From the NCBI GenBank assembly GCA_044346175.1, contig JBIIZQ010000002.1:186001-250000 (forward strand): a DNA stretch of 64,000 bases. Direction: 5' to 3'. Positions 17,775-26,771 of this stretch are shown here, piece by piece (position 1 is the stretch's first letter; each line of letters begins with the position of its first letter). A model generated the notes under the pieces. It saw only the letters and a list, made by a program, of their open reading frames with translations. It made no database searches and had not been told where the DNA came from. This DNA is from JBJTUH01 sp044346175 (lineage in GTDB: Bacteria > Cyanobacteriota > Vampirovibrionia > Vampirovibrionales > JAJTHC01). Both the position numbers and the translations under genes were made by a program.

Positions 17775-18920
17775 ATGATGATGACCGATGAACAAGTCCA
17801 CCCTCCTACTGCACCTGAAATAGACCTTACAGAAGTTGCAGTGGCCCCCGAGGAAAAACCACTTCAAGGGGAAGTTTTTATTTTAGGTGAACAGCTCTTG
17901 GGCGAATTACAGCCCGTCACCCTTGAACTCCTAGGTGCTGGACGTGACCTCGCTACGAAACTAGGTGCCGAACTCACCTGTATGATTATGGGACACGAGC
18001 TTGGCGATATCCCTCAAAAACTTGTAGCCTATGGGGCAGACCGTGTGTACGTTGCGGACCATCCTAGCCTCAAGTATTACAACACGCTGGCTTACAAAAA
18101 AGTGGCCTGTGACTTAATGGAAAGCCGTCCTGTACCACCGCATATTGTACTTGTTGGCTCAACCACCACAGGACGTGATATTTCTCCTCGTATTGCTGCA
18201 CATTTCCTCACGGGTCTCACCGCTGACTGTATTGAATTAGACATCGGACCTTACGAACACACCAATGCCGCTGACCCTGAAAAAGTAGGGCTTTTCCCCA
18301 CTTGCTTGTACGCCGTACGTCCTAGCTTTGGGGAAAGCTTAAAGGCACGAATTTTAGGACCTTGGAAAAACCCTCAAATGGCTACCATACGCCCAGGGGT
18401 CATGGTACCGCTTGAGTCTGACCCTCAAAGACAAGCAGAAATTGTCCAAGTCCCTGTGGTACTTGGTGAAGCCGATTTACGGATGCAGATTGAAGAAATG
18501 TTCCGTGAAGTACAACAAGGTGCCGACCTTTCAGAAGCCGAAGTAGTCGTGGCGGGTGGCTTTGGTTTAGGGAGTGCAGAACCCTTCGCACTCCTTGAAG
18601 AACTCGCTGGGTGTTTTAAAAATGGTATTGTCGGTGCGTCTCGTAAAGCCGTTGACCTAGGCTGGTTCCCCTACAAACGTCAGATTGGACAAACAGGTAA
18701 AACCGTCCGTCCTAAACTCTACATTGCCTGTGGGATTTCAGGTGCCATTCAACACCGAGTGGGGATGAGTCAATCCAGTACGATTATCGCCATTAACAAA
18801 GACCCTGATGCCCCTATTTTTAAATTTGCCCACCATGGTATTGTGGCTGACGTGCATCACGTGGTGCCTGAAATGATTCGCCAACTTAAAGCAGCGGGGG
18901 CGAAAGTGTCGCTTTCATAA
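17775..18920 (+). CDS. etfA: Electron transfer flavoprotein subunit alpha
   Basis: A 381-residue EtfA, the FAD-binding partner of EtfB. The N-terminal ETF domain is followed by the C-terminal FAD signature: VVVAGGFGLGSAEPFALLEELA, VGASRKAVDLGWFPYKRQIGQTGKTVRPKLYIACGISGAIQH and AINKDPDAPIFKFAHHGIVAD, all in canonical order. It is longer than the usual 310-330 residues owing to a 35-residue acidic/proline N-terminal tail and a longer middle region. It opens with ATGATGATG at 17775, with GAAGGA about 10 bases upstream. Typical bifurcating EtfAs also have this length, so a role beyond simple transfer cannot be excluded; the ETF-QO downstream argues for delivery to quinone. Confidence 0.94.
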   Translation: MMMTDEQVHPPTAPEIDLTEVAVAPEEKPLQGEVFILGEQLLGELQPVTLELLGAGRDLATKLGAELTCMIMGHELGDIPQKLVAYGADRVYVADHPSLKYYNTLAYKKVACDLMESRPVPPHIVLVGSTTTGRDISPRIAAHFLTGLTADCIELDIGPYEHTNAADPEKVGLFPTCLYAVRPSFGESLKARILGPWKNPQMATIRPGVMVPLESDPQRQAEIVQVPVVLGEADLRMQIEEMFREVQQGADLSEAEVVVAGGFGLGSAEPFALLEELAGCFKNGIVGASRKAVDLGWFPYKRQIGQTGKTVRPKLYIACGISGAIQHRVGMSQSSTIIAINKDPDAPIFKFAHHGIVADVHHVVPEMIRQLKAAGAKVSLS

Positions 18921-19037
18921 CCTACCTCTTGTAAACAAGGTAGGTACCTCGTCAACGTGTTGTGTTCCAACACCTGTCAGTTTTATATGTCAAAAACCTT
19001 TTAACATCCAACCTCTTTATTGGGAGTACCTTGCGTT

Positions 19038-20789
19038 ATGATGTCCCCTGAACGTATTCATTATAATCTCGTGTTAGTGGGGGGAAGTCCTTCCAACTTC
19101 GCCCTTGCCCATCGTTTAGTTGACCTACTTGCCAACAGTGAATTGTCTTTGTCGATTGCTATTTTGGAGAAGTCCAAAGAGTTTGGAGGACATATTTGCT
19201 CTGGGGCTGTGGTGAAAGCTGGCGTATTTCATAAGCTTTTCCCTACTGAAATGGCAGAAGGCAAAGTGCCTGTAGAAGGTGTCTGTTCTGAAAGTACGTT
19301 CTCTGTGTTGGGGTCTGAACGCAAGTGGGAAGTCCCTAATGCCGTACTCCCAAGTGGTCTCAATAAAGAAGGCTCCTTGATTTTAACCTTATCGCATACT
19401 GTCAGCTGGATGGCATCGCACTTAAAACAAAAAGCAGCAGCGTTAGCCCCTCGTGTGATTGTAGACTTCTTCCCTGGCTATTCAGCCCATGAAGTATTAT
19501 ATGATGGGGATAAGGTCATTGGGGTACAAACGGTAGAAGCGGGGCATGAGCAAGCTGAGCGTGAACGCATTTATGGCGACTTGGTTTGTTTTGGGGATAA
19601 AGGCTTTTTATCGGGTGATTTAGTCAAGAAGTTCAACTTACGCAAAAACCCTCAAGTGTGGTCTGTGGGTGTGAAAGAAGTATGGCAGCTTCCCAAAGAG
19701 GTTGACCTTACTGGAAAAGTATGGCACACCATGGGCTATCCGCTTGTAGATGGTACCTTTGGCGGTGGATTTATTTATGGGTTAAAAGGGCATAAAGTGG
19801 CAATTGGTTTGATTATGTCACTGGATACGCCCAACCCTAACTTGCACCCTCAAGCTCGTTTACAAGATTACAAAAAACATCCTTGGCTTCAAGAGATTCT
19901 CAAAGATGCCAAACTCTTAAAGTACGGTGCGGCACTCTTACCTGAAGGTGGCTATTATAGCTTACCTGAGGCGTTTGCAGTAGATGGTGCGTTACTTCTC
20001 GGGGATGCCTTGGGCGTACTGGAAGTAAGCGAACTCAACGGGGTGGCGAATGCCATGGAAACTGGGATTATTGCCGCCGAGACTGTTTTTGCCTTATTAC
20101 GTAATAACCTACCCTACGACAAAAACAACTTGGCTGCTTACCAGCAGCGTGTCATGCAAAGTAGTGTAGGTAAAGGTCTCTATAAAGGTCGTTATTTCCG
20201 TCAAGCTTGGGCAGAAAACCCTCGCCTACTCCAAGACTATCTCCCTCGTGTATTGGAAGGTGTGGATGCTGGCAACCCCGTTGGAGGACTTATCACCGTG
20301 GGTATCACCAACAACCCATGGCAGTGTATTAAAGATGCTCTCACCTTAAAAACCAAAATCGATGGTAACAAGGAACTTGGAAAAGTCACCTACCGTCCCG
20401 ACCACTTGCATATTGAGCCTACCTTTAAAGCTAAGGAATCACTCAAGCCCGTAAGTGGGTTTGATAAAAACAGCGTCTACTCTCGTGAGGATGCCGTCTT
20501 CTACGCTGGGGTGAAATACCATCATGGCAGCATGCATATTGATGAGTTTGAGGCGGACAAGTGCCTCAGTTGTATCAAGAAGTATGATGCCCTTGGTAAA
20601 GATGTCCCCTGTGTGTCTGACTGTACCGCAGAAGTCCACCGAGTCGATGCTATCGCAGGTGCCAGAAAGCATGGCATGTCGCTTGAGAACTGTGTACAGT
20701 GTCGTACCTGTGAGATTGTCTGTCCTGAACAGAATCTCAAAGTTCGTCCTACAGAGCAAGGTGCTGGTCCTGACTTTATGGGCTTATAG
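19038..20789 (+). CDS. Electron transfer flavoprotein:quinone oxidoreductase (FixC/FixX-like fusion)
   Basis: A 583-residue protein with an FAD/geranylgeranyl-reductase-type N-terminal domain and a ferredoxin-like C-terminus, matching ETF-QO, which moves electrons from reduced ETF to the membrane quinone. LVLVGGSPSNFALAHRL (residues 11-27) occupies the dinucleotide-binding loop, but it reads GGSPSN where GxGxxG is expected. EKSKEFGGHICSGAVV and LLGDALGVLEVSELNGVANAMETG are typical FAD contacts. The last 80 residues hold eight Cys: CLSC, CVSDC and CVQCRTCEIVCP, more than the four that bind the single cluster of mitochondrial ETF-QO. ATG 19038 follows GGGAG by about 12 bases. Third gene of the etf cluster, ended by a strong terminator. 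Confidence 0.88.
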   Translation: MMSPERIHYNLVLVGGSPSNFALAHRLVDLLANSELSLSIAILEKSKEFGGHICSGAVVKAGVFHKLFPTEMAEGKVPVEGVCSESTFSVLGSERKWEVPNAVLPSGLNKEGSLILTLSHTVSWMASHLKQKAAALAPRVIVDFFPGYSAHEVLYDGDKVIGVQTVEAGHEQAERERIYGDLVCFGDKGFLSGDLVKKFNLRKNPQVWSVGVKEVWQLPKEVDLTGKVWHTMGYPLVDGTFGGGFIYGLKGHKVAIGLIMSLDTPNPNLHPQARLQDYKKHPWLQEILKDAKLLKYGAALLPEGGYYSLPEAFAVDGALLLGDALGVLEVSELNGVANAMETGIIAAETVFALLRNNLPYDKNNLAAYQQRVMQSSVGKGLYKGRYFRQAWAENPRLLQDYLPRVLEGVDAGNPVGGLITVGITNNPWQCIKDALTLKTKIDGNKELGKVTYRPDHLHIEPTFKAKESLKPVSGFDKNSVYSREDAVFYAGVKYHHGSMHIDEFEADKCLSCIKKYDALGKDVPCVSDCTAEVHRVDAIAGARKHGMSLENCVQCRTCEIVCPEQNLKVRPTEQGAGPDFMGL

Positions 20790-20828
20790 TTCTCCTAAGC
20801 GTTTACAATACCCTCTCTCTATCCAGAT

Positions 20829-20862
20829 AAAAAGCGGTGTAGGCACTCTACACCGCTTTTTA
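20829..20862 (+). terminator. Rho-independent terminator after ETF-QO
   Basis: GCGGTGTAG (20834-20842) pairs with CTACACCGC (20848-20856), loop GCACT, flanked by AAAAA and TTTTT, so it can work in both directions. It separates the etf cluster from the convergent membrane-protein gene. Confidence 0.88.
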
Positions 20863-20932
20863 TCGTTTAAGAAGGTAAGAAGAGGAGGACGTTTTCATCC
20901 ATCCCTTCTTCACTCATACCACAACAGGCATC

Positions 20933-21478
20933 CTATAGTGCAGGCTGGGGGAGGTTTTTTGCAGGCAGATAATACTGCGACGCAATGAGGAGGGCTAAAC
21001 CAATCCCTGACACAATGGCACCACGCCATAAATCTGGCACCTGTAGAACCCCTAAGAGTACCGCAAGCCCAATCATCAATGTAATCATCACCCAACTTTT
21101 AACAGGATACATGGCTCTTAACAGGTAAATCGCTTTGCCTTCAGAAGCTTGTTGCATGGCTTGCAGACGTTCTACATTTTGAAGAGCAGACTTTTTCAAA
21201 ACCGTATGACCCTTTAATAGCCCTAAACAAAGTGCCGCCAATAAGGCAGGTACTAGGACTTCCCAAGACAGGTTCGGCACGTGCATAAAGCGCGTATACG
21301 CAGAAGCTATCATGGCAATACCCCCTGAAATCCACACACTACGTGCCGCTTTTTGGAGTGTATAGGCAGAAAACTTCACAGGTAAAAACAGAATCAAAGG
21401 CAACAATACCAACAATACAAAAATTCTTACGGGGGGAAAAGCTTGAGCAGCATGAGCCGCAACAGCAGGAAGAGGCAT
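20933..21478 (-). CDS. Hypothetical integral membrane protein
   Basis: A 181-residue, strongly hydrophobic protein with about five membrane segments: near residues 18-34 (IFVLLVLLPLILFLPV), 47-62, 72-87 (VLVPALLAALCLGLL), 128-147 (WVMITLMIGLAVLLGVL) and 153-170 (IVSGIGLALLIASQY). A polar, basic and Gln-rich loop (about residues 90-120) separates the halves. Not recognised as a member of a known family. It starts 57 bases after secG on the same strand and probably shares its transcript. No signal for function beyond membrane location. Confidence 0.7.
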   Translation of the reverse strand: MPLPAVAAHAAQAFPPVRIFVLLVLLPLILFLPVKFSAYTLQKAARSVWISGGIAMIASAYTRFMHVPNLSWEVLVPALLAALCLGLLKGHTVLKKSALQNVERLQAMQQASEGKAIYLLRAMYPVKSWVMITLMIGLAVLLGVLQVPDLWRGAIVSGIGLALLIASQYYLPAKNLPQPAL

Positions 21479-21535
21479 GACGCATCGCTACTTTCTATGA
21501 ATTAAAAAACTGACAAAAACCTGAGACACGGACGC

Positions 21536-21787
21536 TTAACGGATAATCATATACCCTAACAAAAAGGCACACAGGAAGAAAATTCCCATAACAATGGCAG
21601 TGGTACGGTTCAAGAGTGCTTCAGCTCCTTTTTGGTTTTGGAAGAGCTGGGATACCCCCTGGGTCAGTCCGCCTCCCAAACCATCACTCTTGGGGGAGTG
21701 AAGGAGAATAAGGAGAAGCCCCAACAATCCTGAAAGCATTTGAATCACAACCACAACATAAAAAAATAAAGAGGGGTTTTTAGGCAT
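21536..21787 (-). CDS. secG: Preprotein translocase subunit SecG
   Basis: An 83-residue SecG, the small accessory subunit of the SecYEG channel. Two membrane segments flank the conserved cytoplasmic loop: first helix VVVVIQMLSGLLGLLLILLH, then SPKSDGLGGGLTQGVSQLFQNQKGAEALLNRTTAIV (family pattern of Gly-rich loop, LF, L-R-T) and second helix MGIFFLCAFLLGYMII. Length and order match the family. It is divergent from the secreted-protein gene at 21950 with about 160 bases between, and followed by the 181-residue membrane protein. Confidence 0.88.
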   Translation of the reverse strand: MPKNPSLFFYVVVVIQMLSGLLGLLLILLHSPKSDGLGGGLTQGVSQLFQNQKGAEALLNRTTAIVMGIFFLCAFLLGYMIIR

Positions 21788-21865
21788 AGAGAAACACTCG
21801 CTTTAAGCAGACCAACATCATCAAGAAGGGCATGTTACAACATCTATAGGATAGCTTGCAGAGCT

Positions 21866-21918
21866 ACTGGTACTAACACCAGTTGTCCTGTAGTATACTT
21901 TGTATAAGTAGTATACTT
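21866..21918 (+). promoter_or_regulatory. Inverted and repeated palindromes in the secG / secreted-protein divergent region
   Basis: ACTGGT (21866-21871) and ACCAGT (21878-21883) form a 6-bp inverted repeat. Downstream TAGTATACTT occurs twice (21891-21900 and 21909-21918), 18 bases apart centre to centre; each contains the palindrome AGTATACT and a TATACT that could act as a -10. The arrangement resembles an operator pair overlapping a promoter. It is a candidate only. Confidence 0.42.
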
Positions 21919-21949
21919 CAAATGTTATCAATAACGGAGATGCCCCTCA

Positions 21950-22666
21950 ATGACACCTTTGCGTTCTTCTCAAATCCTCCACCTCGTTCTGTCAGGTGTA
22001 CTGTGTCTTGGTGTGGTACATATGGTATGGAATCCTTCAAACGCACATGCAGAAAGCGTTGTATCTCGATTGAATACGCAGCTTCGTCAGGCACAGGAAG
22101 TGTTTATGCCTGATAAACTCTACGTAGGACAAAATGCCTCCTTCGTGTTTCGTGGCACACCTGGGGCAAAAGTAACGCTTTTCCTTTCCCCCAGTAATGA
22201 AGGATTTACCACGCCACAAGGTGTTGCATTACCAATTGGTGCGGAATACATGATGGTAGAAGGCACCATTGCCGAGAATGGTACGTTGAATCTCCCGACC
22301 GAAATTCCCAACGAAGAAGCCCTGATTGGTCAAACCCTCTTTATTGCAGGTATCAGCTGTAGCCAACCCACAAGCTGCCAAGCTGTCAGCTTGAGAGATG
22401 CCTCAGGACGATTAACCGCACAGAACGGTCGTCAGCTTTCAAAACTTCTCCCCAAAGGTAAAGAAGGACCTTCAACGATGCTCATGCCTATGATGCCTGG
22501 CATGGATAGCAACACGTTGCGTGCCATTCAAAACCTGAACCGAGCCATGGATGCCGATACCACTGAAAAACGTGATGCGTTAGACCGTGGTGAACTCGAC
22601 CGTAACAAACTCCGTGACCGTAACACCTTCGTGAACCGAGGCACAGGTTTAGTCCAAGCACCTTAA
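21950..22666 (+). CDS. Hypothetical secreted protein
   Basis: A 238-residue protein with a Sec signal peptide: basic start, hydrophobic core LHLVLSGVLCLGVVHMVW and a likely cleavage after NAHA (about residue 34). The mature part includes a beta-rich segment (SFVFRGTPGAKVTLFLSPSNEG) and an isolated Cys pair (SCSQPTSCQ) that could form a disulphide. The C-terminal 50 residues are Asp/Arg/Asn-rich (EKRDALDRGELDRNKLRDRN) and Met/Pro-rich before that. No family recognised. ATG 21950 has ACGGAG about 11 bases upstream. The fused nnr gene follows after 24 bases, so the two may be co-transcribed although their roles appear unrelated. Confidence 0.68.
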   Translation: MTPLRSSQILHLVLSGVLCLGVVHMVWNPSNAHAESVVSRLNTQLRQAQEVFMPDKLYVGQNASFVFRGTPGAKVTLFLSPSNEGFTTPQGVALPIGAEYMMVEGTIAENGTLNLPTEIPNEEALIGQTLFIAGISCSQPTSCQAVSLRDASGRLTAQNGRQLSKLLPKGKEGPSTMLMPMMPGMDSNTLRAIQNLNRAMDADTTEKRDALDRGELDRNKLRDRNTFVNRGTGLVQAP

Positions 22667-22690
22667 AAAACCCAATACGGGGTTTCGGCT

Positions 22691-24418
22691 ATGCAACCCA
22701 TCTACACCCAACACCTTGCCATGGATGCTTGGATACGAGAAACCCTCTGTATCAGTGGCAGCACCCTCATGCTTGAGGCGGGGCATCAGTGCTTTCGGGC
22801 ATTACAGGCTTGTAAAACCTTAAGGAAAGTATGGGCGTGTCCACGTCCCATCATTTGGGTACTCTGTGGTGGTGGGCATAATGGAGGTGACGGCTGGGTA
22901 TTAGCACGACTCATCAAACAGGCGTATCCGATGAGTCAATGCCATATCTTAACCACCCATCCTCTAGAAGCACTCCCACCTGACGCAGCTCACCACGCCA
23001 AATGGTGCCTACAATCACAGGCTACCAAGGAGCTTGCTCATCATCGTATTCAAATACATCCTCTTTTTGAAGTCACACAAGCAGAGGCATGGCTTCAAGC
23101 AGTGAGTCATACAGGTGCGTATCCTCATCTTGTCATAGATGCGTTTTTAGGAATGGGCAATAACCGTCCTCTTTCAGGATGTATGGCACAAGTGGCTACT
23201 TGGCTTTATGACAGTCAACAAAGTCCATTCACCCAACCCAAAATAGTCTCGATTGATGTACCCTCAGGGCTTTCACCGGCCATGGACACCTTACCTGAAA
23301 ACCCCAAACATTTTATCCATCCTGACATCACACTTTCAATAGGGGGACAAGCTTTGGTGCATGTGGGCAGTCACACACGCCATGTGTGTGGTGAAGTCAT
23401 GCCTATCTCCTTAGGTATCACCCCTCCTATAGAACAGTTCCCCCCTATTGCCTACCGTATCACAGAGGAAGCTATCCTAGAGGCACAAAAAAGACAAACG
23501 CCCGAACCCACATCTCACAAGTATCAGCGGGGTAAAATCTGTGTGATTGGCGGGTCTCTTGAGTACCCTAACGCACCATGGTTAAGTGCAAAAGCCAGTG
23601 TATTAGCGGGTGCAGGGATGGTATGGATGGCTCATGGGCATAGTCACTACCACCCCGATGCTCAAGAAAACACGCTCAAGGCAATCCCTTACCAGATGCC
23701 CTCACCTGAAAACGCCTGTGGAAGTATTCTCGCACTCGGAGAGACATTGCCCCTCCCAACGATCACAACGCAGCCAAAAGCGGACATGCAAACACGGGGT
23801 AGCACCACAGAAAACGCTCGAACACATTTTGACAGTCACGCTTTTCAAGCAATTCATGAAGCCTGTATCGCTCGCCGCCCAGAGGTTTGCGTGATAGGTC
23901 CAGGCTTGGGTAGACACCCTCACACCTTAGAAGCTTTTTTGCCGTGGCTAGTCAAATTACTCGAGTCATTGCCAGACCTTTACGCTATTTTAGATGCTGA
24001 TGCACTCTACGCCCTAGGGTACGGGCTTTATCATACCTCACCCGCTCTTCCTTTACTGAACCAACACAGCCTATGGCAACGGTGTATCTTAACCCCTCAT
24101 ATGGGCGAAGCACGTCAACTAGAACAATGGCTTCACCCTAGTGGCACACCTCATCCAGAAACCTTAGGACTGCTCAAAAGTCTCGCTCAAGCTGCACCAT
24201 GGACTGTATTACTTAAAGGCAGTACAACCTGGGTGCATACCCTCCAAGAAACCCAGGAAAGCATCCCCATCGCCGTACCCTACGGAACAGCCTCGCTTGC
24301 CCAAGGAGGAAGTGGGGACAAATTGGCAGGCTACATTGCGGGGTATCTTAAACGAAGTGCTTCACCCTCTGAAGCCTGCTGGTTAGCAACCACAACATTA
24401 GCACACCATTTGTTTTAG
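22691..24418 (+). CDS. nnr: Bifunctional NAD(P)H-hydrate epimerase / ADP-dependent dehydratase
   Basis: A 575-residue fusion that repairs hydrated NAD(P)H: the N-terminal YjeF_N domain epimerises NADHX and the C-terminal ribokinase-like domain dehydrates it with ADP. N-terminal evidence: WVLCGGGHNGGDGWVLARL (about residues 56-74), VIDAFLGMGNNRPL and SIDVPSGLSPAMDT. C-terminal evidence: YQRGKICVIGGSLEYPNAPWLSAKASVLAGAGMV, CVIGPGLGRHP, LDADALYAL, ILTPHMGEARQLE, LLKGSTTWVH and QGGSGDKLAGYIAGYL. The protein ends about 20 residues after the GSGDKLAG motif, where relatives continue through a further 30-40 residues, so the extreme C-terminus appears shortened. Insertions rich in His and Pro lengthen both domains. 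Confidence 0.88.
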   Translation: MQPIYTQHLAMDAWIRETLCISGSTLMLEAGHQCFRALQACKTLRKVWACPRPIIWVLCGGGHNGGDGWVLARLIKQAYPMSQCHILTTHPLEALPPDAAHHAKWCLQSQATKELAHHRIQIHPLFEVTQAEAWLQAVSHTGAYPHLVIDAFLGMGNNRPLSGCMAQVATWLYDSQQSPFTQPKIVSIDVPSGLSPAMDTLPENPKHFIHPDITLSIGGQALVHVGSHTRHVCGEVMPISLGITPPIEQFPPIAYRITEEAILEAQKRQTPEPTSHKYQRGKICVIGGSLEYPNAPWLSAKASVLAGAGMVWMAHGHSHYHPDAQENTLKAIPYQMPSPENACGSILALGETLPLPTITTQPKADMQTRGSTTENARTHFDSHAFQAIHEACIARRPEVCVIGPGLGRHPHTLEAFLPWLVKLLESLPDLYAILDADALYALGYGLYHTSPALPLLNQHSLWQRCILTPHMGEARQLEQWLHPSGTPHPETLGLLKSLAQAAPWTVLLKGSTTWVHTLQETQESIPIAVPYGTASLAQGGSGDKLAGYIAGYLKRSASPSEACWLATTTLAHHLF

Positions 24419-24569
24419 GATACAAACCCTCTTTTTATGATAGGATGGGTATCCTTCATCTTCAGAGTGTACCTGTCTTAAGCGTATTCATACAAGCGTA
24501 CTAAAATACCTTGATTGCCTTATCACACACGCTTGTATACCCTAGTGTATCCAGAGAAAGTTCCACGTT

Positions 24570-25433
24570 ATGGCAAATTCTTATACGACGCATACAAATG
24601 TTTCAGGACACGCCGTGTATCACAAAAAGCCATGGCATCAGCAGACAATACCGACTCAAAACCATAAACTTAAAAAGATTCATCCAAAACGAAGTCATAC
24701 ACAGGTACAGACCCACACAGTACAGCCCGATTACAAGTGGCTCAAACGTGCCACCATGCTTACTGGCGGCGTACTGGGACTCCATATCATTGATTTTTGC
24801 TTGACCCATGGCAAACTTCTCTCAGGTTTAACAGGTGGTCACTATCGTGTCGTTACGCAAATGTCTAAGGACGTAGATGAGGTTTTAAAACAGGATAGTC
24901 ATGCAACCAAAACAAGACTTGAAGCCCTTCTAGCGCCCCCTGGTTTGCACGCCCTATGGTTGCATCGTGTGGCTCACCAATGCTATCAATGGCAAATACC
25001 TGTACTCCCCAAAGTGATTGCAAATTGTTCTAGAATTCTGACAGGGATAGAGATTCACCCCGGTGCCAGTTTAGGACAACACGTATTTTTTGACCACTCG
25101 GGTGCCATTGTGGGTCAAACCGCCCAAGTAGGCAACCATGTTAAAATCATTGGTAGGGTTTGTTTAGGTTCCAACGGCAAGCATGGCTTTTTACGCCATA
25201 CTATTGTAAAGGATGGCGCAACCCTTGGTATGAATGCCACCATGCTGGGAAGAATCACCATAGGCGAAAAAGCAACCATCGGAGCAGGGGCTGTTATCAC
25301 TCGGGATGTCCCAGACCACGCTACCGTTGTGGGAATGGGCAGCGAAGCTCGTATTACCAGCATCGCAGGCAAAAAGTTCTTCTCACCCATGCTGTTAAAA
25401 GACTTCAAACCCCACATGATAAAAAAGGGCTAA
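24570..25433 (+). CDS. CysE-like serine O-acetyltransferase, left-handed beta-helix acyltransferase
   Basis: A 287-residue hexapeptide-repeat transferase resembling CysE, which acetylates L-serine for cysteine synthesis. Seen: LLAPPGLHALWLHRVAHQCYQWQIPVLPKVIANCSRILTGIEIHPGASLGQ, matching the CysE pattern PG-A---R-AH...R--TGIEIHPGA, then FFDHSGAIVGQTAQVG (catalytic-type His), LRHTIVKDGATLGMNATMLGRITIGEKATIGAGAVITRDVPDHATVVG. Some usual residues differ (VTLGG reads VCLGS, RHP reads RHT), so serine specificity is probable rather than proven. The first 65 residues, rich in His, Lys and Gln, are unlike CysE, and a short hydrophobic stretch (TMLTGGVLGLHIIDF) follows. The 3' end overlaps the metK terminator. 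Confidence 0.76.
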   Translation: MANSYTTHTNVSGHAVYHKKPWHQQTIPTQNHKLKKIHPKRSHTQVQTHTVQPDYKWLKRATMLTGGVLGLHIIDFCLTHGKLLSGLTGGHYRVVTQMSKDVDEVLKQDSHATKTRLEALLAPPGLHALWLHRVAHQCYQWQIPVLPKVIANCSRILTGIEIHPGASLGQHVFFDHSGAIVGQTAQVGNHVKIIGRVCLGSNGKHGFLRHTIVKDGATLGMNATMLGRITIGEKATIGAGAVITRDVPDHATVVGMGSEARITSIAGKKFFSPMLLKDFKPHMIKKG

Positions 25434-25453
25434 CCTTTTGTTAGGTTAACCCT
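25421..25453 (-). terminator. Rho-independent terminator of metK
   Basis: On the minus strand AGGGTTAACC (25453-25444) pairs with GGTTAGCCCT (25435-25426) with one mismatch and an 8-base loop, followed by a run of six T (25426-25421). The T-tract lies within the last codons of the convergent acyltransferase gene. Confidence 0.8.
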
Positions 25454-25478
25454 TCAAACCTACTCAGTACGAAATGAC

Positions 25479-26771
25479 TTAGCCCTGTGCAACCGTAGCA
25501 AGTGCAGGCTGTTTGGCTTCAAACGCACGTTGTAACACACTGACCTTATCAAGGCGTTCCCAAGGAACATCCAAGTCTTCACGCCCCATATGACCATAGG
25601 CCGCAAGGTTCTGATAGAAACGACCACCGTTGAGACGTGGAAGCTCTGTCAACTTAAATTGGTCAATAATAGCAGCGGGGCGGAGGTCAAACGTCTCAGC
25701 AATCAGTACCGCCAATTCACGGTCATGGCATTTGCCTGTGCCAAATGTATCTACAAAGATAGAGACAGGCTTAGCCACTCCAATGGCGTAACTGACTTGA
25801 ATCTCGCAACGGTCTGCTAATCCTGCGGCCACCACATTCTTAGCAACCCAACGGGTCGCATACGCAGCGGAGCGGTCAACCTTTGTAGGGTCTTTTCCAC
25901 TGAAAGCGCCACCACCATGACGGGCATACCCACCATAGGTATCCACAATAATTTTACGCCCCGTAAGACCACTATCTCCCTGAGGACCTCCCACCACGAA
26001 GCGTCCTGTGGGGTTAATAAAATACCGTGTTTCTTGGCTAGGCTGAATCGTCATTTCTTGAAACACAAAACCAATCACGTGGGTTAAAAGGTCTTCTCGG
26101 ATACGTGCTTGCAGGGCATCATTATCGGTATTGCCCTCAATATCAGGGTCATGCTGGGTAGAAATCACGATGGTATCAATCCCGATAGGCTGCCCGTCTT
26201 GGTACTTCACCGTGACTTGGACTTTGCCATCAGGACGTAAGTACGGACACACCCCTTGTTGACGCACCTCTGCTAAACGACGTGCAAGCCTATGAGACAA
26301 CGCAATGGGTAAGGGCATTAAGTTGTCCGTTTCACGGCAAGCATACCCAAACATCATGCCTTGGTCCCCAGCACCTGTTTGATTATACAAATCTTCCTTG
26401 GTTTGCAAACGACTCTCTTGGGCTTCATCAACCCCCTGTGCAATATCTTGAGACTGCTCATCGATACTCACAATCACGCCACAGGTTTTACCGTCAAAGC
26501 CACCTGCTTTCTCACCAATATAGCCGATGTTTTGGATGGTCTCTCTGACCACTGAGCTAATATCCACATAGCATTTTGCAGTCACTTCCCCCGTCACAAG
26601 TACGAGTCCTGTGGTGGCCATGACCTCTGCAGCAACACGTGCTTTGGGGTCGTTGGCAAGAAAGGCATCAAGAATCGCATCCGAAATTTGGTCACAAATT
26701 TTATCAGGATGTCCTTCAGTCACTGACTCTGAAGTGAAAAGATAGGTGTAAGGGGTCGTTGTACTGAGCAT
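25479..26771 (-). CDS. metK: S-adenosylmethionine synthase
   Basis: A 430-residue MAT that makes SAM from methionine and ATP in the cytoplasm. Canonical motifs: FTSESVTEGHPDKICDQISDAILD at the N-terminus (ATP/Mg), GEVTAKCYVDI, QGVDEAQE...GAGDQGMMFGYACRET (family signature), FVVGGPQGDSGLTGRKIIVDTYGG and GGGAFSGKDPTKVDRSAAYATRWVAKN. Slightly longer than the usual 385-420 residues because of the loop before GAGDQG and a C-terminal tail. SAM from this enzyme feeds the radical SAM proteins in this window. It has a good promoter upstream and a terminator downstream, so it looks monocistronic. Confidence 0.96.
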   Translation of the reverse strand: MLSTTTPYTYLFTSESVTEGHPDKICDQISDAILDAFLANDPKARVAAEVMATTGLVLVTGEVTAKCYVDISSVVRETIQNIGYIGEKAGGFDGKTCGVIVSIDEQSQDIAQGVDEAQESRLQTKEDLYNQTGAGDQGMMFGYACRETDNLMPLPIALSHRLARRLAEVRQQGVCPYLRPDGKVQVTVKYQDGQPIGIDTIVISTQHDPDIEGNTDNDALQARIREDLLTHVIGFVFQEMTIQPSQETRYFINPTGRFVVGGPQGDSGLTGRKIIVDTYGGYARHGGGAFSGKDPTKVDRSAAYATRWVAKNVVAAGLADRCEIQVSYAIGVAKPVSIFVDTFGTGKCHDRELAVLIAETFDLRPAAIIDQFKLTELPRLNGGRFYQNLAAYGHMGREDLDVPWERLDKVSVLQRAFEAKQPALATVAQG

